From positions 276,973-340,972 of the forward strand of contig NZ_VTTM01000007.1 in assembly GCF_008364795.1 (NCBI RefSeq): 64,000 bases of DNA, in the 5' to 3' direction. Positions 11,293 to 19,958 of the stretch are shown here, piece by piece. How positions within the stretch are numbered: position 1 is the first letter of the stretch; every line of letters begins with the position of its first letter. Source of the DNA: Azospirillum oryzae (GTDB lineage Bacteria; Pseudomonadota; Alphaproteobacteria; Azospirillales; Azospirillaceae). The notes under the pieces were generated by a model that was given only the letters and a program-made list of their open reading frames with translations, ran no database searches and was not told the DNA's origin. The position numbers and the translations under genes were made by a program.

Positions 11293-12915
11293 ATGCGACG
11301 CGCTCTCCGCTGGCTGATGGCCGTCTGTGTGGTGGTCGCCACATCGACCGCCGCCCTTGCCGCCGACCTCCGTCCACTCGTCCAGGCCCTGGGCAGCGGC
11401 GGCTATTCCGGAACCGAAAAGGCCCTGGCGCAATTGTCGGAGGCCGGCGACCCGGCCGCCGTGCCGGTGATCGAGGCGCTCCAGGCCGGCGACCTCTATG
11501 TGCGCAAGGCCGACGGCACCGTGGTCGTCGCCCGCAAGGCCGGCGACGCCTTCACCCTGACCGACCCGCTGACCCGCGCCGCGCTCGGCGATGCGCCGGC
11601 CGCCGCGGTCGAGAAAATCCGCATCAACAATTCGCTGCGTCGCGCCATCAGCGCCTCGCTGGGTGCCCTCACCCTGATGAGCCCCGATACCGGCGTCCGC
11701 CGCTCCGCCGCCGATGCGGTGTTCAAGAGCCGCGACGCCCAGGCGCTGGAGACACTGAACGCCGCCATCGCCAAGGAGCAGGACAAGAGCGTCCGCGCCG
11801 CCATGGAGCAGGCGCGCGCCGCCATCCTGCTGACCGGCGAGGCCGCGTCGAAGATGAGCGATGCCGAAATCCAGTCGGCGACCGACACGCTGGCCGCCCG
11901 CGGTGACCGCGACGCGCTGGTGCTGCTGAACATGGTCGCCGGTTCCGGCGCGTCCGACGTCACCAAGCGCTCGGCCGCCGCCGCCGTCTCCACCCTGGAA
12001 CAGAAGCTGGCCTTCTGGGCCGCGCTGCAGAATCTCTGGTACGGGCTGTCGCTGGGTTCGGTGCTGCTGCTGGCCGCCATCGGGCTGGCCGTCACCTTCG
12101 GCGTGATGGGCGTCATCAACATGGCCCATGGCGAGATGGTGATGATCGGCGCCTACACCACCTTCCTGGTGCAGGAGTTCTTCCGCGCCCATGCCCCCGG
12201 CCTGTTCGACCTGTCGATCCTGGTGGCGCTGCCCGCCGCCTTCATCGTGTCCGGCGGCGTCGGCATCATCATCGAGCGCAGCGTGATCCGCTGGCTCTAC
12301 GGCCGTCCGCTGGAAACGCTGCTTGCCACCTGGGGCCTGTCGCTGGCGCTCCAGCAGGCGGTGCGCTCCATCTTCGGCCCGACCAACCGCGAGGTCGGCG
12401 CGCCGAGCTGGATGTCCGGCGCCTTCGAACTGGGCGGCCTGACCATCACCTACGGCCGGCTGTGGATCGTCATCTTCGCCTTCGCCGTCTTCGGCGCTCT
12501 GCTGGTGGCGCTGAAGCGCACGTGGTTCGGCCTGTCGATCCGCGCGGTGACGCAGAACCGGCCGATGGCCAACGCCATGGGCATCCGCACCGCGCGGGTG
12601 GACGCGCTGACCTTCGGCCTCGGTTCCGGCATCGCGGGTCTGGCCGGGGTGGCGCTGAGCCAGATCGACAATGTCAGCCCGAACCTCGGCCAGGGCTACA
12701 TCATCGACAGCTTCATGGTCGTGGTGTTCGGCGGGGTGGGCAACCTGTGGGGCACGCTGGTCGGCGCGCTGACGCTGGGGTCCATCAACAAGTTCCTGGA
12801 GCCTTACGCCGGCGCGGTGCTGGGCAAGATCCTGGTGCTGATCTTCATCATCCTGTTCATCCAACGGCGTCCGCGCGGCCTGTTCGCGCTGAAGGGCCGC
12901 GCGGTGGAGGCCTGA
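11293..12915 (+). CDS. urtB: Urea ABC transporter, permease UrtB
   Basis: 540 residues. It starts with a signal peptide (MRRALRWLMAVCVVVATSTAALA) and a periplasmic helical extension to about residue 240, a feature of UrtB that separates it from LivH. A LivH-type permease with several membrane helices and the motif NMAHGEMVMIGAY follows. It forms the inner-membrane channel with UrtC. The ATG at 11293 has GAAGGA upstream and directly begins the signal peptide; the frame reaches back to 11149 through the palindromic repeat, which is not coding. Four bp separate it from urtC. Confidence 0.93.
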   Translation: MRRALRWLMAVCVVVATSTAALAADLRPLVQALGSGGYSGTEKALAQLSEAGDPAAVPVIEALQAGDLYVRKADGTVVVARKAGDAFTLTDPLTRAALGDAPAAAVEKIRINNSLRRAISASLGALTLMSPDTGVRRSAADAVFKSRDAQALETLNAAIAKEQDKSVRAAMEQARAAILLTGEAASKMSDAEIQSATDTLAARGDRDALVLLNMVAGSGASDVTKRSAAAAVSTLEQKLAFWAALQNLWYGLSLGSVLLLAAIGLAVTFGVMGVINMAHGEMVMIGAYTTFLVQEFFRAHAPGLFDLSILVALPAAFIVSGGVGIIIERSVIRWLYGRPLETLLATWGLSLALQQAVRSIFGPTNREVGAPSWMSGAFELGGLTITYGRLWIVIFAFAVFGALLVALKRTWFGLSIRAVTQNRPMANAMGIRTARVDALTFGLGSGIAGLAGVALSQIDNVSPNLGQGYIIDSFMVVVFGGVGNLWGTLVGALTLGSINKFLEPYAGAVLGKILVLIFIILFIQRRPRGLFALKGRAVEA

Positions 12916-12919
12916 TCCG

Positions 12920-14071
12920 ATGCTGCTGCGCTTTTTCCTGATGGGGCTGGACCGCAAGGCCGGGATCGTTCTGACGATCCTCGCCATCCTGGCGGTGGCG
13001 GTTCCGGTGATGACGCTGTGGGTGCCGGCGGACTCGCCCTTCCACCTGTCGGTTTTCACCGTTTCGCTGCTGGGCAAATACCTGTGCTTCGCGCTGCTGG
13101 CGCTGGCGCTGGACCTCGTGTGGGGCTATTGCGGCATCCTGTCGCTCGGCCATGCCGCCTTCTTCGCGCTCGGCGGCTATGCCATGGGCATGTACCTGAT
13201 GCGGCAGATCGGCCCGCGCGGCGTCTACGGCAATCCGGTCCTGCCCGACTTCATGGTCTTCCTGAACTGGAAGGAGCTGCCCTGGTACTGGCTGGGCTTC
13301 GATCATTTCTGGTTCGCCGCGCTGATGGTGCTGGTGGTGCCGGGTGCGCTGGCCTTCGCCTTCGGCTGGTTCGCCTTCCGCAGCCGCGTCACCGGCGTCT
13401 ACCTGTCGATCATCACCCAGGCGCTGACCTTCGCCCTGCTGCTGGCCTTCTTCCGCAACGACATGGGCTTCGGCGGCAACAACGGCCTGACCGACTTCAA
13501 GGACATCCTCGGCTACGACATCCAGGCCGACACCACCCGCGTCACCCTGTTCGTGGCGACGGTGGCCGCACTCGCCCTGTCCTACATGATCGCCTCGGGC
13601 GTCATCGGGTCGAAGCTGGGCAAGGTGCTGGTGGCGCTGCGCGACGCCGAAAGCCGTGTCCGTTTCATGGGCTACGACACCGAAAGTTACAAGCTGTTCG
13701 CCTGGACCCTGTCGGCCTGCATGGCCGGCGTGGCGGGAGCCCTCTACGTCCCGCAGGTCGGCATCATCAACCCGTCTGAGTTCGCCCCGGCCAGCTCGAT
13801 CGAGGCGGTGATCTGGGTCGCCGTCGGCGGGCGGGGCACGCTTGCCGGCGGCATCCTCGGCGCGGTGCTGGTCAACATGGGCAAGAGCTATTTCACCGGC
13901 GCCCTGCCGGAGCTGTGGCTGTTCGCGCTGGGCGGCCTGTTCGTGGCGGTCACCCTGTTCCTGCCCAAGGGGCTGCTGGGGTTGGGCGCGCAGCTGAAGG
14001 CCAAACTGCCCGGACGCAACAAGACCTCGCCCCTTCCCAATGCCAAAACAGCCGACCAGAAGGGAGCCTGA
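12920..14071 (+). CDS. urtC: Urea ABC transporter, permease UrtC
   Basis: 383 residues, LivM-type permease. Repeated hydrophobic segments form about ten helices, with the conserved cytoplasmic-loop motif SRVTGVYLSIITQALTFA and later AVGGRGTLAGGILGA. It pairs with UrtB. It starts four bases after urtB with a GGAGG ten bases upstream, inside the urtB end, so coupling is likely. The C-terminal tail (after about 355) is charged and cytoplasmic. Confidence 0.93.
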   Translation: MLLRFFLMGLDRKAGIVLTILAILAVAVPVMTLWVPADSPFHLSVFTVSLLGKYLCFALLALALDLVWGYCGILSLGHAAFFALGGYAMGMYLMRQIGPRGVYGNPVLPDFMVFLNWKELPWYWLGFDHFWFAALMVLVVPGALAFAFGWFAFRSRVTGVYLSIITQALTFALLLAFFRNDMGFGGNNGLTDFKDILGYDIQADTTRVTLFVATVAALALSYMIASGVIGSKLGKVLVALRDAESRVRFMGYDTESYKLFAWTLSACMAGVAGALYVPQVGIINPSEFAPASSIEAVIWVAVGGRGTLAGGILGAVLVNMGKSYFTGALPELWLFALGGLFVAVTLFLPKGLLGLGAQLKAKLPGRNKTSPLPNAKTADQKGA

Positions 14072-14074
14072 CCC

Positions 14075-14821
14075 ATGAGCGCGGAATCGACCCTTCTCTA
14101 TCTCGACGGCGTGTCGGTCAGCTTCGACGGCTTCAAGGCGCTGAACAGCCTGTCGCTGGTGATGATGCCCGGCGAGATGCGGGCGATCATCGGCCCCAAC
14201 GGCGCCGGCAAGACGACGATGATGGATGTCATCACCGGCAAGACCCGTCCCGACACCGGCACCATCCTGTTCGAGGGCGACACCGACCTGACCCGCCTGC
14301 GCGAGGCGGCGATCGCCAATCTCGGCATCGGCCGCAAGTTCCAGCGCCCGACCGTGTTCGAGCCGCACACGGTGTGGGACAATCTGGAACTGGCGCTGAA
14401 GGCCCCGCGCCGGCCGCTGAAGACGCTGACCTACGCCATCAGCCGCGACGACCGGTCCCGCATCGAGGAAATCCTCGACATCACCCGCCTGTCGGCCCTG
14501 CGCAACCGTCAGGCCGGCAGCCTGTCGCACGGGCAGAAGCAGTGGCTGGAGATCGGCATGCTGCTGGCCCAGGACCCCAAGCTTCTGCTGGTCGACGAGC
14601 CGGTTGCCGGCATGACCGACGCCGAGACCGAACAGACGGCGGAACTGCTGTGCAGCATCGCCGGCAAGCATTCGGTGATCGTGGTGGAGCATGACATGAG
14701 CTTCGTCCGCGCGCTCGGCGTCAAGGTGACGGTGCTGGCGGAAGGCTCGGTCCTGGCCGAAGGCTCGCTGGACGCGGTCAGCGCCAACCAACAGGTCATC
14801 GACACCTATCTCGGCCGCTGA
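14075..14821 (+). CDS. urtD: Urea ABC transporter, ATPase UrtD
   Basis: 248 residues. Walker A GPNGAGKTT (about 40-48), Q-loop, signature LSHGQKQWLEIGM, Walker B LLLVDEP and the switch His (VVEHDM) are all present, so the ATPase should be active. The signature with HGQKQWLEIGM is typical of UrtD rather than LivG. It powers uptake through UrtBC as a dimer with UrtE. It begins 3 bp after urtC and ends 11 bp before urtE. Confidence 0.94.
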   Translation: MSAESTLLYLDGVSVSFDGFKALNSLSLVMMPGEMRAIIGPNGAGKTTMMDVITGKTRPDTGTILFEGDTDLTRLREAAIANLGIGRKFQRPTVFEPHTVWDNLELALKAPRRPLKTLTYAISRDDRSRIEEILDITRLSALRNRQAGSLSHGQKQWLEIGMLLAQDPKLLLVDEPVAGMTDAETEQTAELLCSIAGKHSVIVVEHDMSFVRALGVKVTVLAEGSVLAEGSLDAVSANQQVIDTYLGR

Positions 14822-14832
14822 CGGGAGACCCT

Positions 14833-15531
14833 ATGATGCTGGACGTTCGCTCCCTCGATCTGCATTACGGCGCCGCCCAGGCCCTGCGCAGCGTTTCCAT
14901 GAAGGCCGAAATCGGCAAGGTCACCTGTCTGGTCGGCCGCAACGGCGTCGGCAAGTCCAGCCTGCTGCGCGCCATCGTCGGGCTGAAGCCGGTGTCCGGC
15001 GGCTCCATCGGCTGGGACGGCGCCGACGTGACGAAGATGGCGCCGGCCGACCGGGCGCGCCGCGGCATCGCCTATGTGCCGCAGGGGCGCGAGATCTTCC
15101 CGCTGTTGACGGTGCGGGAAAATCTGCTGACCGGCTACGCCCCGCTGCCGCGCTCGCAACGCTCGATTCCCGACGAGGTGTTCGAGCTGTTCCCGGTGCT
15201 GAAATCCATGCTGGACCGTCGCGGCGGCGACCTGTCGGGCGGCCAGCAGCAGCAGCTCGCCATCGGCCGCGCGCTGGTGACCCGCCCGCGCCTGCTGGTG
15301 CTGGACGAGCCGACCGAGGGCATCCAGCCCTCCATCATCAAGGACATCGGCCGCGCCATCTCCTACCTGCGCGACAAGGGCACCATGGCGATCCTGCTGG
15401 TGGAGCAGTATTTCGACTTCGCCCGCGACCTCGCCGACGACTGGGTGGTGATGGAACGCGGCGAGGTGATGCTGTCCGGTCCCCGCAGCGGCCTGGACGA
15501 GCAGGAGGTGCGTAAATACCTGACGGTGTGA
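14833..15531 (+). CDS. urtE: Urea ABC transporter, ATPase UrtE
   Basis: 232 residues. Walker A GRNGVGKSS (35-43), the signature LSGGQQQQLAIGRAL, Walker B LLVLDEPTEGIQPSII and the switch region LLVEQYFDF mark the LivF/UrtE type; the GGQQQQLAIG variant is characteristic of UrtE. It is the last gene of the urt operon and is followed by a possible terminator hairpin. Confidence 0.94.
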   Translation: MMLDVRSLDLHYGAAQALRSVSMKAEIGKVTCLVGRNGVGKSSLLRAIVGLKPVSGGSIGWDGADVTKMAPADRARRGIAYVPQGREIFPLLTVRENLLTGYAPLPRSQRSIPDEVFELFPVLKSMLDRRGGDLSGGQQQQLAIGRALVTRPRLLVLDEPTEGIQPSIIKDIGRAISYLRDKGTMAILLVEQYFDFARDLADDWVVMERGEVMLSGPRSGLDEQEVRKYLTV

Positions 15532-15575
15532 TGCCTGCGGAATAACGGCGCTTGCCGTGCGTCCTTCATCCATCG

Positions 15576-15600
15576 GGCCCGTCGTCCGGCGGGCCGGTTT
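15576..15600 (+). terminator. Possible terminator after urtE
   Basis: GGCCCG (15576-15581), an 8-base loop, CGGGCC (15590-15595), then GGTTTT. The stem is short and the T tract weak, so it is only a plausible end of the urt transcript. It also lies in the leader of the next gene. Confidence 0.4.
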
Positions 15601-15617
15601 TGGGGAGGAACCGCAGA

Positions 15618-16028
15618 ATGATGTCCGCACTCCGTGTCACCGCCGCCGCCATCGGCCTGGGCGCCGTCCTGTTCGGCGCGCCCGCCTTCGTTCAGGACGC
15701 CTTCGCTCAGGACAAGGAACCGGCCATGATGGGGAAGACCGCGATGGGTCCCGTCCTGACCGACGCGAAGGGCATGACGCTCTACGTCTTCGACAAGGAC
15801 AGCGCCGGCAAATCGGCCTGCAACGGGCCTTGCGCGACCAACTGGCCGCCGCTGATGGCTCCCGCCTCCGCCAAGCCGATGGGCAAGTACACGGTGGTCA
15901 CCCGCGACGACGGCAGCCACCAGTGGGCCTACAACGGCAAGCCGCTCTACACCTGGGCCAAGGACATGAAGCCCGGCGACGCCACGGGTGACGGCGTGAA
16001 CAATGTCTGGCATGTGGCGAAGCCGTAA
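15618..16028 (+). CDS. Secreted COG4315-type protein (conserved Yx(F/W/Y)xxD repeats)
   Basis: 136 residues with a Sec signal peptide (ending about QDAFAQ). Two copies of the family repeat are visible: LTDAKGMTLYVFDKD with the CNGPCATNWPP cysteine pair, and YNGKPLYTWAKDMKPGD. The family is widespread in exported proteins, often of about this length; its function is not established. The start at 15618 has GGAGG nine bases upstream, and the second Met at 15621 is equally possible. There is no lipobox, so it should be periplasmic. Confidence 0.85.
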   Translation: MMSALRVTAAAIGLGAVLFGAPAFVQDAFAQDKEPAMMGKTAMGPVLTDAKGMTLYVFDKDSAGKSACNGPCATNWPPLMAPASAKPMGKYTVVTRDDGSHQWAYNGKPLYTWAKDMKPGDATGDGVNNVWHVAKP

Positions 16029-16209
16029 TCCCCTGTTTCGCGGCGTCGTGGTGGTCTTCCACTCCACGACGCCGCGCAATTTCGGGGTATATTTCGACTG
16101 TCGAGGTAATTCGCAAACATCGGCTTCGCAGCCGGCGCTCTTTAATGGTCGTTAAGGATCGAAACCGCAAGATGACCTCACCGTCATCTTGCTCATGGAG
16201 CAGCAGGCC

Positions 16210-16362
16210 ATGTCGATCTACAACGCCGCCTCGTTCGAAGCCGCCCCTTCCGCCGAACCGAAGGTCCGCAAGATGCAGGGTCTGCCGCGACTGGCGGTGT
16301 GGGCGGTGATGATCGGTACGCCCTGGGTGGTGATCGTGCAGGCGGTGCGCCTGATCTTCTAA
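16210..16362 (+). CDS. Small single-span membrane protein (50 aa), unrecognised
   Basis: Not recognised. The frame encodes 50 residues: a polar N-terminal half rich in Ala, Glu and Lys, then one hydrophobic segment (LAVWAVMIGTPWVVIVQAV) ending in a short basic tail. A GGAG lies about ten bases before the ATG. Its codons have the G/C-rich third positions of neighbouring genes, which supports coding. It stands alone between the COG4315 gene and the convergent phosphatase gene. Alternatives are a chance frame or a small regulator of a membrane complex. Confidence 0.5.
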   Translation: MSIYNAASFEAAPSAEPKVRKMQGLPRLAVWAVMIGTPWVVIVQAVRLIF

Positions 16363-16387
16363 ATCTGGCGCACCTCCCTTCACACCC

Positions 16388-17281
16388 TCACTGGGCCGGC
16401 GCCACCCAGGGTTCCAGCGCGCCGATCTTCCTGGCCCGCTTCTCGTCCGCCGACAGTTTGAAATTATGCCCATAGGGCGCGCTCTCGAACGAGCCGTATC
16501 CGGGATTGGCCAGCATCAGCCAGTCGCGCCCGAAATGCTCCTTCACCGTCTCGTAGGCCTTCATCCGCTCCGCCTCGCTGCCGTTGGCGGCGTCGGTGAA
16601 GTCGCCGAAATTGTCGCCGAACAGCAGGACGATCCGATAATCCTTGGCGATGGTGGCGCGGCGCGCGCTCTTCGCCGAACCCCACTCCGGCTTTTCCTTC
16701 GACATCAGGAAGGTATCGACGTTCCCGCCCATCGGGAAGCCCAGCGCCTGCGCGTTGCGGCGGGTCGGCTCCTCCTGGTCGGCGCTGCGGTTGGTGACGT
16801 AGAAGACCTTGACGCCCTTCGACTCGGCATATTGGGTGAACTCGACCGCACCCGGCACCGCCGTCGCCTTCTCCGCCTTCACCCAGGCGTCCCAGGTCTT
16901 CGGCGAGAAGTCGGTGCCGCTGGTCACCAGACCGGTCTGATAGGCGGAGTTGTCCATCGCCGTCTCATCCAGGTCCAGCACCACGGCCGGCGGCAGCTCC
17001 TGGTAATTGCCAGTCTGCTCGGTCGCAGCGGTCCAGTTTTTGTCGGCCAGCGCCTTGTCCAGCTGGATTCTGCCCAGCGCATAGACCGCCAGCGCATTGG
17101 CCTTGTATTCGACCGACCTCTGCATCCACAGCTCGGCGTTCAGCAGATCGCTTTGCGGCACCGGGCCTTGGGGAGCTGGATCGGCCGCCAGGGCGGGGCC
17201 GGCGAGAAGGGAGAGGACAACCGCACCGGACAGCAGCGACCAGCGCCCGGAACAGGCGGAATTGCGCATCGACACACCCAT
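16388..17281 (-). CDS. HAD-family acid phosphatase, e(P4)/class B-like
   Basis: 297 residues with a Sec signal peptide (ending GPALAA). The catalytic HAD motif VLDLDETAMDN puts the nucleophile at D103 and the acid/base at D105. The segment FYVTNRS is HAD motif II, and LLFGDNFGDF carries the motif IV acidic residues. This arrangement matches 5'-nucleotidase/acid phosphatases of the lipoprotein e(P4) family, which strip phosphate from nucleotides in the periplasm. No lipobox cysteine follows the signal, so the protein is probably soluble. M5 (17269) is an alternative start. The substrate is inferred from the family. Confidence 0.87.
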   Translation of the reverse strand: MGVSMRNSACSGRWSLLSGAVVLSLLAGPALAADPAPQGPVPQSDLLNAELWMQRSVEYKANALAVYALGRIQLDKALADKNWTAATEQTGNYQELPPAVVLDLDETAMDNSAYQTGLVTSGTDFSPKTWDAWVKAEKATAVPGAVEFTQYAESKGVKVFYVTNRSADQEEPTRRNAQALGFPMGGNVDTFLMSKEKPEWGSAKSARRATIAKDYRIVLLFGDNFGDFTDAANGSEAERMKAYETVKEHFGRDWLMLANPGYGSFESAPYGHNFKLSADEKRARKIGALEPWVAPAQ

Positions 17282-17352
17282 CCATCAAGTGTCATGGAAC
17301 TGTCATCGAAGCACAGATCCGGACGCTTGGCGACGGTCGCGTGACCCATGCG

Positions 17353-18264
17353 TCACGGTATCCCGATACGCTTGTCCGGTTCCTTTCCCGGTTCCATCCA
17401 GCGCAGCGGGATCGCGGCCTTCCGCCGCCATCCGCGCTCCACCTGCAGGCTCCAGCTCCGTTGGGCGTTGGGCAGGGCAGGGTCGGGCTCCCAATCGATG
17501 CCGACCGCCCCGGTCAGATGCAGAACGTCACCGCTGGCGACATCGACCAGCAGCAACCCGGCACGCGGGTTCAGCAGCATGTTGCCCAGCGTGTTGAAAT
17601 AGCGGTTGCCGGAATAGTCGGGCACGATCAGCCGGTCGCCCTCGATCCGGATGAAACCTGCCGGCCCGCCCCGGTGCGACACGTCCAGCCGGCCGTCACG
17701 CCCCGCCGACGAGGCGGAGGCGACGAAGGCGGTGTCGGTCGCGCCGATCAGGCGCCGGGCCTCGCCGTCCAGTCCGGCCAGCGCTTCCACGGCTCCAGCG
17801 GGGGAGGGGGCCTCCTCCTCCGCCCGGCGCACATGGATGTATTGCGGGCAGTTGCCGAAGCTCTCCTCCACCGCCATGGCAAAGGCCAGCCCGTCGCGGG
17901 CCGCCACCCGGCCGTTCACTCGGTTGCGTCGCCGGGTGCCGAGGTCGATGCCCAGCGCGGCCACCGGTTCCCCCACCGCCGGTCCGGCCGGCCAGGGCTG
18001 CCACGCGCCATGGTCGGGCCGCACCCACAGCGTCCGCGGGTCGGCGGCGGAGACGAAGCCGGGGGTGCCGGTCAGCACCCCGGCCGCCGGGTCGCCGGCC
18101 TCGTCACGCGCGGCGACCAGCAGCCAGGGCAGCAGCGGATAGAACGCCTGATGCTGGGGGATCAGCCGGTCGCGGATCGGAGCCGACGGCACGCGGAACC
18201 CGGCCCGCGCCTGCGCCTCCCGCTCGCCGGGATGGAAGGGTTCGGGGATGCGGTCCTGGTCCAT
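17353..18264 (-). CDS. Pyridoxamine-phosphate-oxidase-type FMN-binding split-barrel protein
   Basis: 303 residues. Segments FVASASSAGRDGRLDVSHRGG and YSGNRYFNTLGNMLLNPRAGLLLVD are typical of the large, two-part 'PNPOx-like' flavoproteins (COG3576-like) whose physiological reaction is unknown. The start at 18264 has AGGAG upstream and begins MDQDRIPEPFHPGEREAQ, a common N-terminus of this group. It follows the glutathione transferase gene by 32 bp on the same strand, so they may form a redox or detoxification operon controlled by the divergent LysR gene. Confidence 0.82.
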   Translation of the reverse strand: MDQDRIPEPFHPGEREAQARAGFRVPSAPIRDRLIPQHQAFYPLLPWLLVAARDEAGDPAAGVLTGTPGFVSAADPRTLWVRPDHGAWQPWPAGPAVGEPVAALGIDLGTRRRNRVNGRVAARDGLAFAMAVEESFGNCPQYIHVRRAEEEAPSPAGAVEALAGLDGEARRLIGATDTAFVASASSAGRDGRLDVSHRGGPAGFIRIEGDRLIVPDYSGNRYFNTLGNMLLNPRAGLLLVDVASGDVLHLTGAVGIDWEPDPALPNAQRSWSLQVERGWRRKAAIPLRWMEPGKEPDKRIGIP

Positions 18265-18296
18265 GGCCGTGCTCCTGCCATCAAGAGGGAAAAGGG

Positions 18297-18929
18297 TCAG
18301 GCGGTTTGCGGAATTGCGCTCTGGGGCATCGGGGTCAGTGCCGGGATCGCTTCCACCCGCTCCAGCCAGCGGCGGACCGCCGGATAGGGATCGAGCGGGA
18401 TGCGGCCTTCCGGCGCACGGGCGACGTAGGCGTAGCAGGCGATGTCGGCGATGGTCGGCCGTTCCGCTGCCAGCCAGTCGCGGCTTGCCAGATGACCGTC
18501 CATGAAGCTCAGGACGCGCCCGGCGACCGCCTGCGCATCGGTCAGCGACGCGGCTCCGCCCCACAGTGTCAGGATGCGCGCCAGGGCCGGCCCGAAGCGC
18601 AGGTCGCCGGCCGCGATCGACAGCCAGCGCTGCACCCGCGCCGCGTCCCCCGGCGCCTTCGGGTTCCACAGGCCGGAGGCGTCATAGCGGTCGGCGAGAT
18701 AGACCAGGATGGCGACGGAATCCGGCAGGACGAGGTCGCCGTCGACCAGCACCGGAATTTGTCCGAAGGGGTTCAGGGCGAGGAAACTCTCCGACCGCCG
18801 CAGCTCGGCGCCGGCCTCGACATAGCGGTATGGCAGGCCGAGGATGTTCAGAAACGCTTCGACCCGATGGGTGTGCCCCGACAGCGGCGTGCCGTAGAGC
18901 GTGATGGCGGGTTCGGTGGTGGTGCTCAT
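18297..18929 (-). CDS. Glutathione S-transferase
   Basis: 210 residues. The thioredoxin-fold N-terminal domain (about 1-80: ITLYGTPLSGHTHRVEAFL, then FGQIPVLVDGDLVLPDSVAILVYL) carries the cis-Pro and the Asp-Ser pair that contact glutathione. A helical C-terminal domain with the RPTIADIACYAYV N-capping motif follows. The start at 18929 has a GAGGGG ribosome binding site and begins just before the fold. It is divergent from a LysR gene (111 bp spacer) that probably regulates it. The electrophilic substrate is unknown. Confidence 0.9.
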   Translation of the reverse strand: MSTTTEPAITLYGTPLSGHTHRVEAFLNILGLPYRYVEAGAELRRSESFLALNPFGQIPVLVDGDLVLPDSVAILVYLADRYDASGLWNPKAPGDAARVQRWLSIAAGDLRFGPALARILTLWGGAASLTDAQAVAGRVLSFMDGHLASRDWLAAERPTIADIACYAYVARAPEGRIPLDPYPAVRRWLERVEAIPALTPMPQSAIPQTA

Positions 18930-19040
18930 CGGACAAGTCCCCTCGATGACTGTTTTGCGGATGCCCATAGCCAACCACTTGCGCGCTTCGGCAGGAATGC
19001 GCTTTCATCAAAAGGGACTCTTTCGGAAAGCGGAAGAATT

Positions 19041-19940
19041 GTGGACCGGCTGGACGAACTGGCGATCTTCGTGGCGATCCTGGAGGCTGGCAGCCTTGCC
19101 GGTGCGGCCAAGCGGCTGCGGCGGTCGGCGCCCGCGGTCACCCGCGCGCTGTCCGGGCTGGAGGAGCGGCTGGGCCTGCGGCTGATCGAGCGGACCACCC
19201 GCAACCTCGCACCCACCGACGCCGGCCGGCGGTTGGCCGAACAGGCGCGCCGCCTTCTCGCCGACTATGACGAGGCGCTGGCCGCCACCGGCACCGACCG
19301 GCCCTTGCGCGGACGGCTGCGCGTCACCGCGCCGGTGATGTTTGGACGCAAGCATGTGACGCCGCTGGTCCTCGACTTCATGCGGGCCTTTCCCGACATC
19401 CGGGTCGAGCTGGTGCTGTCCGACGGCAACCTGGACCTGATCGAGGAGGAGCTGGACGTCGCGATCCGCATCGGCCCGCTGCCCGACTCCGGCCTCGTCG
19501 CCCGTCGGGTGGGGCAGGTCGTGCGCTATCTGGTCGCCAGCCCCGGCTATCTGGAGCGGCGCGGCACGCCCTCGATGCCGGAGGAACTGGCCGGCCACGA
19601 CATCATCCTGTCGAGCGCCCGGCCCGGCCCGCCGGACTGGCGATTTCTGGTCGACGGCCGGGAGCGGGTGGTCCGGGTCACCCCGCGGCTGTCGGTCAGC
19701 CACATCGAGCCGGCGCTGCTGGCCGCGCGCGACGGGCATGGCATCGCCCGGTCGCTGTCCTATCAGGCGGCCGACGACGTGGCTGCCGGAACCCTGGTGC
19801 GCCTGATGCCGCACACCGAGCCGGCGCCGCTGCCCGTCCATGTCGTCGTGCCGACGGCGCGGCTGATGCCGGGCCGGGTTCGCGCCTTCCTTGATCATGC
19901 GGTGGACGGGCTGTCGGCGCTGGACGTGTTGCGTGGCTGA
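19041..19940 (+). CDS. LysR-family transcriptional regulator
   Basis: 299 residues. The winged helix-turn-helix at the N-terminus (DELAIFVAILEAGSLAGAAKRLRRSAPAVTRAL, split over residues 4-36) is followed by the effector-binding domain. The GTG at 19041 is selected because the HTH begins at once; the frame is open for another 245 codons upstream, but that part lies antisense to the glutathione transferase gene. Divergent transcription from the gst gene suggests that gene, and perhaps the flavoprotein gene after it, as targets. Confidence 0.9.
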   Translation: MDRLDELAIFVAILEAGSLAGAAKRLRRSAPAVTRALSGLEERLGLRLIERTTRNLAPTDAGRRLAEQARRLLADYDEALAATGTDRPLRGRLRVTAPVMFGRKHVTPLVLDFMRAFPDIRVELVLSDGNLDLIEEELDVAIRIGPLPDSGLVARRVGQVVRYLVASPGYLERRGTPSMPEELAGHDIILSSARPGPPDWRFLVDGRERVVRVTPRLSVSHIEPALLAARDGHGIARSLSYQAADDVAAGTLVRLMPHTEPAPLPVHVVVPTARLMPGRVRAFLDHAVDGLSALDVLRG

Positions 19941-19958
19941 AGGGGCCGGAGCGGGGCC

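Noticed and set aside
18306..19040. N-terminal extension of the LysR protein by 245 codons
   Set aside because: It is antisense to the glutathione transferase gene, and the HTH begins directly at the GTG at 19041.
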